A DNA stretch of 6,717 bases from Alphaproteobacteria bacterium (lineage in GTDB: Bacteria; Pseudomonadota; Alphaproteobacteria; Rhizobiales; Aestuariivirgaceae): assembly GCA_005884715.1 (NCBI GenBank), contig VAZZ01000209.1, forward strand, positions 8,965 through 15,681, given 5' to 3'. Position 1 is the first letter of the stretch, and the number at the start of each line of letters is the position of its first letter. The notes beneath the pieces are model-generated. The model searched no databases. It saw only the letters and a program-made list of their open reading frames with translations, and was not told the DNA's origin. The translations under genes were made by a program, and so were the position numbers. Shown piece after piece: positions 6,337 through 6,717 of the stretch.

Positions 6337-6717
6337 GTGAAGTTAGCACCAGGCGAATCGATCGAATTCCATCCGGTCGATTCATCCGGCGGCCAGATCA
6401 CGGCGACATCGACCATCGCCGAACTGGCGCATCTCGATTTTGCCAGGGTCAACCCCGTGGCGGGTCCGGTCTTCATCGATGGCGCCGAACCCGGAGACGC
6501 GATCAAAGTCACACTGCTCTCCTTCGCGCCCTCGGGCTGGGGCTGGACCGCCAATATTCCAGGCTTCGGCCTCCTTGCCGACCAGTTCAAGGATCCCGCC
6601 CTGCATATCTGGAAATATGATGCGGCGACGCTCGCTCCCGCCATGTATGGCCCAGGCGGGCGCGTACCGCTCAAGCCTTTCTGTGGAACGATCGGCCTGG
6701 CGCCGGCCGAGCCAGGC
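6337..6717 (+). CDS. Acetamidase/formamidase family protein, partial at the 3' window edge and apparently short at the N-terminus
   Basis: Hydrolyses short amides such as formamide or acetamide to ammonia and the acid in characterised relatives. The frame from GTG 6337 to the window end gives 127 residues: KLAPGESIEFHPVDSSGGQI, then LDFARVNPVAGPVFI, DGAEPGDAIKV, WGWTANIPGFGLLADQF, LHIWKYDAATLAP and PLKPFCGTIGLAPAEPG, all in family order. The family normally begins some 20-30 residues earlier with a segment containing an H-x-x-W-D-N-S-like motif before the VLT/VVKLAPGE strand. Reading upstream in frame gives only translated stem-loop sequence with no such motif and no ATG. GTG 6337 (or GTG 6334) has at best a poorly spaced AGG before it. 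I therefore think the true start has been lost, though a naturally short form cannot be excluded. The gene lies 55 bases after the binding-protein stop in the same direction, suggesting a joint uptake-and-hydrolysis unit. Confidence 0.8.
   Translation, partial: MKLAPGESIEFHPVDSSGGQITATSTIAELAHLDFARVNPVAGPVFIDGAEPGDAIKVTLLSFAPSGWGWTANIPGFGLLADQFKDPALHIWKYDAATLAPAMYGPGGRVPLKPFCGTIGLAPAEPG

Overview
The window is GC-rich and densely coding, with every recognisable gene on the + strand. Protein features and codon choice look like an alphaproteobacterium, most likely of the Hyphomicrobiales (Rhizobiales). That placement is from recalled protein resemblance, not a search. No RNA genes, CRISPR arrays, insertion sequences or phage genes are visible.

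Left block (1-2825), sugar entry into central metabolism: the C-terminal end of a ROK-family sugar kinase/regulator, a PfkB-type fructokinase (frk) and glucose-6-phosphate isomerase (pgi). They are tightly coupled: ROK and frk overlap by ATGA, and pgi starts 3 nt after the frk stop behind a good ribosome binding site. Together they would phosphorylate a hexose and interconvert fructose-6-phosphate and glucose-6-phosphate. In this copy both frk and pgi are broken by frame-changing losses. frk appears to lack an internal segment of about 25-30 codons. pgi changes frame at an 8-base word, TGATGCTG, in the way expected of a deletion between two short direct repeats.

Right block (2826-6717), a peptide/nickel/opine-type ABC importer plus an amidase: a DppC-like permease, a DppB-like permease, a family 5 substrate-binding protein and the start of an acetamidase/formamidase. 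The importer order is C-B-A, the reverse of the common A-B-C order, and no ATPase gene is in view. The amidase follows the binding protein after a GC-rich stem-loop without a U-tract. The simplest reading is a system that imports a small amide-containing or peptide-like compound and deaminates it, but the substrate cannot be read from the sequence.

The most notable feature is a repeated pattern of small losses: within frk, within pgi, probably at the 5' end of the DppC gene, perhaps in the binding protein's signal peptide, and at the 5' end of the amidase. All can be explained as deletions. Either the region is decaying or, at least as likely, the assembly or consensus is error-prone here. 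I found no convincing new biological system.
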